DNA of 64,000 nt from Flavobacteriaceae bacterium UBA3611. Lineage in GTDB: Bacteria > Bacteroidota > Bacteroidia > Flavobacteriales > Flavobacteriaceae. The stretch lies in NCBI GenBank assembly GCA_002375495.1, contig DFLU01000010.1, positions 298,331-362,330 on the forward strand. Direction: 5' to 3'. Shown one piece after another: positions 61,988-64,000 of the stretch (its first letter is position 1; each line of letters begins with the position of its first letter). The notes under the pieces were generated by a model. That model ran no database searches. It was given only the letters and a program-made list of their open reading frames with translations, and was not told the origin of the DNA. A program made the position numbers and the translations under genes.

Positions 61988-62572
61988 ATGAAAAAAAGCA
62001 TAGCTACTGACGCCTTTTTGGTAAGTGAATACATGCAGGGCAATGAAACTGCACTTAGCGACCTAATCACTCGCCACAAACAAAGAATTTATAGTTTTAT
62101 CTACTCGAAAGTCTTCGACCGCGACGTCGCAGAAGATATTTTCCAAGATACCTTTATTAAAGTCATCAGAACTTTAAAGCGGGGTGCCTACAATGAAGAA
62201 GGAAAATTTCTGCCATGGGTGATGCGTATTGCACACAATTTGGTGATAGACCATTTCAGAAAGAACAACAGAATGCCGAAGTTTGAGAACAACGACGACT
62301 TCAATATATTTTCTGTTCTGTCTGATGGAAACTTGAACGCAGAAAAGTGCATGATAAAAGATCAAGTAGAAAATGATGTACGAAGACTTATACAAGAGCT
62401 TCCTTCAGACCAAAAAGAAGTCCTGATTATGCGAATGTATAAGGATATGAGCTTTAAGGAAATTAGTGAGCAAACAGGAGTAAGCATTAATACAGCATTG
62501 GGAAGAATGCGTTATGCACTAATCAATTTGCGCAAAGTAATTGATAAACATAACATTATATTGACCAACTAA
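61988..62572 (+). CDS. ECF-type RNA polymerase sigma factor
   Basis: A 194-residue sigma-70 family factor of the ECF (group 4) class. Sigma-2 covers about 28-95 (RHKQRIYSFIYSKVFDRDVAEDIFQDTF and FLPWVMRIAHNLVIDHFRKN) and sigma-4 about 130-185 (QKEVLIMRMYKDMSFKEISEQTG, SINTALGRMRYAL). It directs polymerase to alternative promoters, usually for envelope stress. No anti-sigma gene follows; instead a 50-aa gene with a shared upstream block comes next (60 bp). The missing anti-sigma suggests a stand-alone type of control. Confidence 0.95.
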   Translation: MKKSIATDAFLVSEYMQGNETALSDLITRHKQRIYSFIYSKVFDRDVAEDIFQDTFIKVIRTLKRGAYNEEGKFLPWVMRIAHNLVIDHFRKNNRMPKFENNDDFNIFSVLSDGNLNAEKCMIKDQVENDVRRLIQELPSDQKEVLIMRMYKDMSFKEISEQTGVSINTALGRMRYALINLRKVIDKHNIILTN

Positions 62573-62596
62573 TACAATAAACATTTTGAAAGGGCG

Positions 62597-62622
62597 TTAT
62601 TAGGTAACATTAACCTCAAAAA
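62597..62622 (+). promoter_or_regulatory. Conserved block 35 nt before the 50-aa gene
   Basis: TTATTAGGTAACATTAACCT plus an A-run, starting exactly 35 nt before the ATG at 62632. It matches the block before the second fasciclin gene (33998-34022). It is likely a promoter or operator element shared by the two genes. Confidence 0.55.
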
Positions 62623-62631
62623 TTACGTTCT

Positions 62632-62784
62632 ATGCAAAAAATGTACTCTGAAACGCCACGCTCGGAACACGTGGAGAAAAACTTAGTTCCTAAAGGAGAG
62701 ACAATAAAATTCCTCCTGGATTATTCGAAGGCTTTAAGTGTTATAGATTATAATAAATTGAAGTTTGAAGCACTTCTAAACTAA
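62632..62784 (+). CDS. Small protein of 50 aa downstream of the ECF sigma factor
   Basis: A 50-codon gene too short for most gene callers. The product begins MQKMYSETPRSEHVEKN and ends FLLDYSKALSVIDYNKL followed by KFEALLN. It is soluble, with a helical C-terminus. The LDYSKAL...YNKLKFEALLN ending is a pattern I associate with short proteins next to sigma genes in flavobacteria. It lies 60 bp after the sigma gene, with its own upstream block and a strong terminator. A role as sigma effector or target is inference. Confidence 0.75.
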   Translation: MQKMYSETPRSEHVEKNLVPKGETIKFLLDYSKALSVIDYNKLKFEALLN

Positions 62785-62793
62785 ACTTTGGAA

Positions 62794-62825
62794 AACCCGG
62801 AAATTCACCACTTCCGGGTTTTTTT
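62794..62825 (+). terminator. Terminator of the 50-aa gene
   Basis: A 9-bp stem AACCCGGAA/TTCCGGGTT (62794-62802 and 62812-62820), then T-run to 62825; it may also serve the converging nth gene. Confidence 0.88.
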
Positions 62826-62830
62826 ATGCC

Positions 62831-63499
62831 CTATTTTTTACGTTTTTGCTGCGCTTTGTAATATTCGTTAAGCACACTTTTTCTTCCAATTTTTTTTGTG
62901 ATGATATCTTTTTCAAGATCCCAACCTCGTGCCTGACAATACTGCCTTCCATACCAAATTATCTGTAAATGGAGGGTGTTCCACAACTCCTCCGGAAATA
63001 ACCGTTTCGCATCACGTTCTGTCTGCACTACATTTTTCCCAGTACTAAAGCCCCAGCGATAGAGAAGCCGGTGTATATGTGTGTCTACTGGAAAAGCCGG
63101 AATCCCAAAAGCTTGGGAAACCACCACGCTAGCTGTTTTGTGCCCAACGGCGGGTAATTCTTCGAGGGCGGCCATGTCTTGTGGTACCTGCCCGTTGTAC
63201 TTGTCGATTAAAATTTGGGACAGGCCATGGATTCCTTTCGATTTCATGGGTGATAAGCCAACGGGTTTAATAATCTCCCGTATTTCTTCTACCGATAATT
63301 TTACCATGTCGTAAGGATTGTCGGCTACTTCAAACAATAGAGGTGTAATCTTGTTCACTCGTACGTCTGTACTTTGGGCAGATAACAATACGGCAATTAG
63401 GAGGGTATAGGGGTCTTTGTGGTCTAGTGGAATTGGAATTTCTGGATAAATTTCATTTAACGTTCTTATAACAAAATCTACCTTCTCTTGTTTGGTCAT
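62831..63499 (-). CDS. nth: Endonuclease III-like DNA glycosylase lacking the Fe-S cysteines
   Basis: A 222-residue HhH-GPD DNA glycosylase/AP lyase for oxidised pyrimidines. The helix-hairpin-helix ends LPAVGHKTASVV with the catalytic Lys, and VDTHIHRLLYRWG holds the catalytic Asp. The C-terminus reads YGRQYCQARGWDLEKDIITK, with only one Cys, so the four-Cys 4Fe-4S loop of E. coli Nth is absent. The ATG at 63499 is chosen because a promoter box (63516-63523) lies just upstream and the longer frame would overlap the divergent bcp start. Confidence 0.9.
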   Translation of the reverse strand: MTKQEKVDFVIRTLNEIYPEIPIPLDHKDPYTLLIAVLLSAQSTDVRVNKITPLLFEVADNPYDMVKLSVEEIREIIKPVGLSPMKSKGIHGLSQILIDKYNGQVPQDMAALEELPAVGHKTASVVVSQAFGIPAFPVDTHIHRLLYRWGFSTGKNVVQTERDAKRLFPEELWNTLHLQIIWYGRQYCQARGWDLEKDIITKKIGRKSVLNEYYKAQQKRKK

Positions 63500-63515
63500 T
63501 TTCAATACTTTTACA

Positions 63516-63523
63516 CAAAAATA
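63516..63523 (-). promoter_or_regulatory. -7 box for nth
   Basis: TATTTTTG on the minus strand fits TAnnTTTG, about 17 bp before the ATG at 63499. It lies within the bcp leader. Confidence 0.55.
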
Positions 63524-63527
63524 AGCC

Positions 63528-63983
63528 ATGAAAACATTAAAAGTGGGTGAAAAAGTCCCAAATTTTACAGTAAACGATGAAACAGGAACTCCTAGATCCC
63601 TTTCAGATTATAAAGGAAAGAAACTCGTAGTATTTTTCTACCCGAAAGCTAACACACCTGGCTGTACAGCAGAAGCTTGCGACCTTAGAGACCATTATAA
63701 AGAACTACAGGACGCTGGTTATGAATTGTTGGGAGTGAGTGCCGATAGCGAGCGCAAACAGGCTAATTTTAAGAACAAATACGATTTTCCATTCCCGTTA
63801 TTGGCAGATGAAGACAAAGAGGTAATCAATGCCTTTGGGGTTTGGGGACCAAAAAAGTTTATGGGCCGAGAGTATGATGGCATACATCGGAAAACGTTTA
63901 TTGTTGATGAAAACGGTATCGTTTCAAGGGTAATCGATAAAGTGAAAACAAAAGACCACGCTGCACAAATTCTTGAAGCTTAA
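63528..63983 (+). CDS. bcp: Thioredoxin-dependent peroxiredoxin (Bcp)
   Basis: A 151-residue peroxiredoxin of the Bcp/PrxQ family, reducing hydroperoxides with thioredoxin. The peroxidatic Cys is in NTPGCTAEACDLRD; the resolving Cys is the second one five residues later (C...AEAC). FYPKANTPG and the FGVWGPKKFMGREYDGIHRKTF segment are typical. The length is normal. It is divergent to nth with a 28-bp gap, and position 63984 to the window end shows nothing further. Confidence 0.95.
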   Translation: MKTLKVGEKVPNFTVNDETGTPRSLSDYKGKKLVVFFYPKANTPGCTAEACDLRDHYKELQDAGYELLGVSADSERKQANFKNKYDFPFPLLADEDKEVINAFGVWGPKKFMGREYDGIHRKTFIVDENGIVSRVIDKVKTKDHAAQILEA

Positions 63984-64000
63984 ATCCTTGAAGCGAAGGC

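Overview
The window looks like a chromosomal segment of a Flavobacteriaceae-type member of the Bacteroidota. The DNA is moderately AT-rich, many genes are preceded by the Bacteroidota -7 box TAnnTTTG, and secreted proteins mostly carry SPII lipoboxes. The gene content is typical of marine flavobacteria: a YtxJ-type bacillithiol protein, DUF4369/TlpA thioredoxins, tandem fasciclin proteins, DUF2007, DUF4834, YfhO, and an RF2 gene with the autoregulatory frameshift. No rRNA, tRNA, integrase, transposase, phage gene or CRISPR array was found.

Region 1 (1-14,850) is a leftward copper/silver resistance island. In transcription order it holds a small HYC/CC secreted protein, a CusA-type RND pump, its TolC partner, an HMA-AraC fusion regulator, a multicopper oxidase with a Met-rich linker and a fused CopB-like tail, a DUF3347 lipoprotein, a haem-binding-domain protein, an NTF2-like secreted protein, a CopA P-type ATPase, DUF2911, PepSY and DUF305 proteins, and the first 12 codons of a probable CusB cut by the window edge. 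Together they cover cytoplasmic export, periplasmic Cu(I) oxidation and storage, and trans-envelope efflux.

Region 2 (14,900-34,650) is housekeeping and envelope/stress material: a TrkA-C protein, thioesterase, nitroreductase, SixA-like phosphatase, CsbD, a redoxin/cytochrome c/monooxygenase fusion, ClpB, YtxJ, FahA, GlyA, GNAT, a DUF4369-TlpA lipoprotein, an ABC-F protein, a four-gene operon of poorly known proteins, and two fasciclin proteins. Region 3 (34,660-52,940) has PheT, a TlpA lipoprotein, PrfB, a DUF5117-type metalloprotease, threonine aldolase, YegP, YbaB, an S9A peptidase, a cysteine-synthase-like enzyme next to an alpha-oxoamine synthase (a plausible sulfonolipid/capnine pair), an amidase, an acetyltransferase and an outer-membrane transporter. 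Region 4 (52,940-64,000) has a repeat-bearing gap, YfhO plus a glycosyltransferase, a KGRP-repeat secreted protein, UvrA, an ECF sigma factor followed by a 50-aa gene, an endonuclease III without the Fe-S cysteines, and Bcp.

The most unusual signals are: a 67-bp palindromic repeat that sits in frame inside cusA and shares 22 bp with an intergenic copy; a block conserved at exactly 35 nt before the ATG of both the ECF-linked 50-aa gene and a fasciclin gene; a TTTGGTTGGTTAGTT-like motif next to four 3'-end hairpins; sigma-54-like promoters before envelope genes; and a repeat whose two halves are each tripled. Start sites were revised for uvrA, nth, the multicopper oxidase, the ABC-F gene, the S9A peptidase, the nitroreductase and others where promoters or signal peptides decide the start. 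Two genes of 44 and 50 codons were added.
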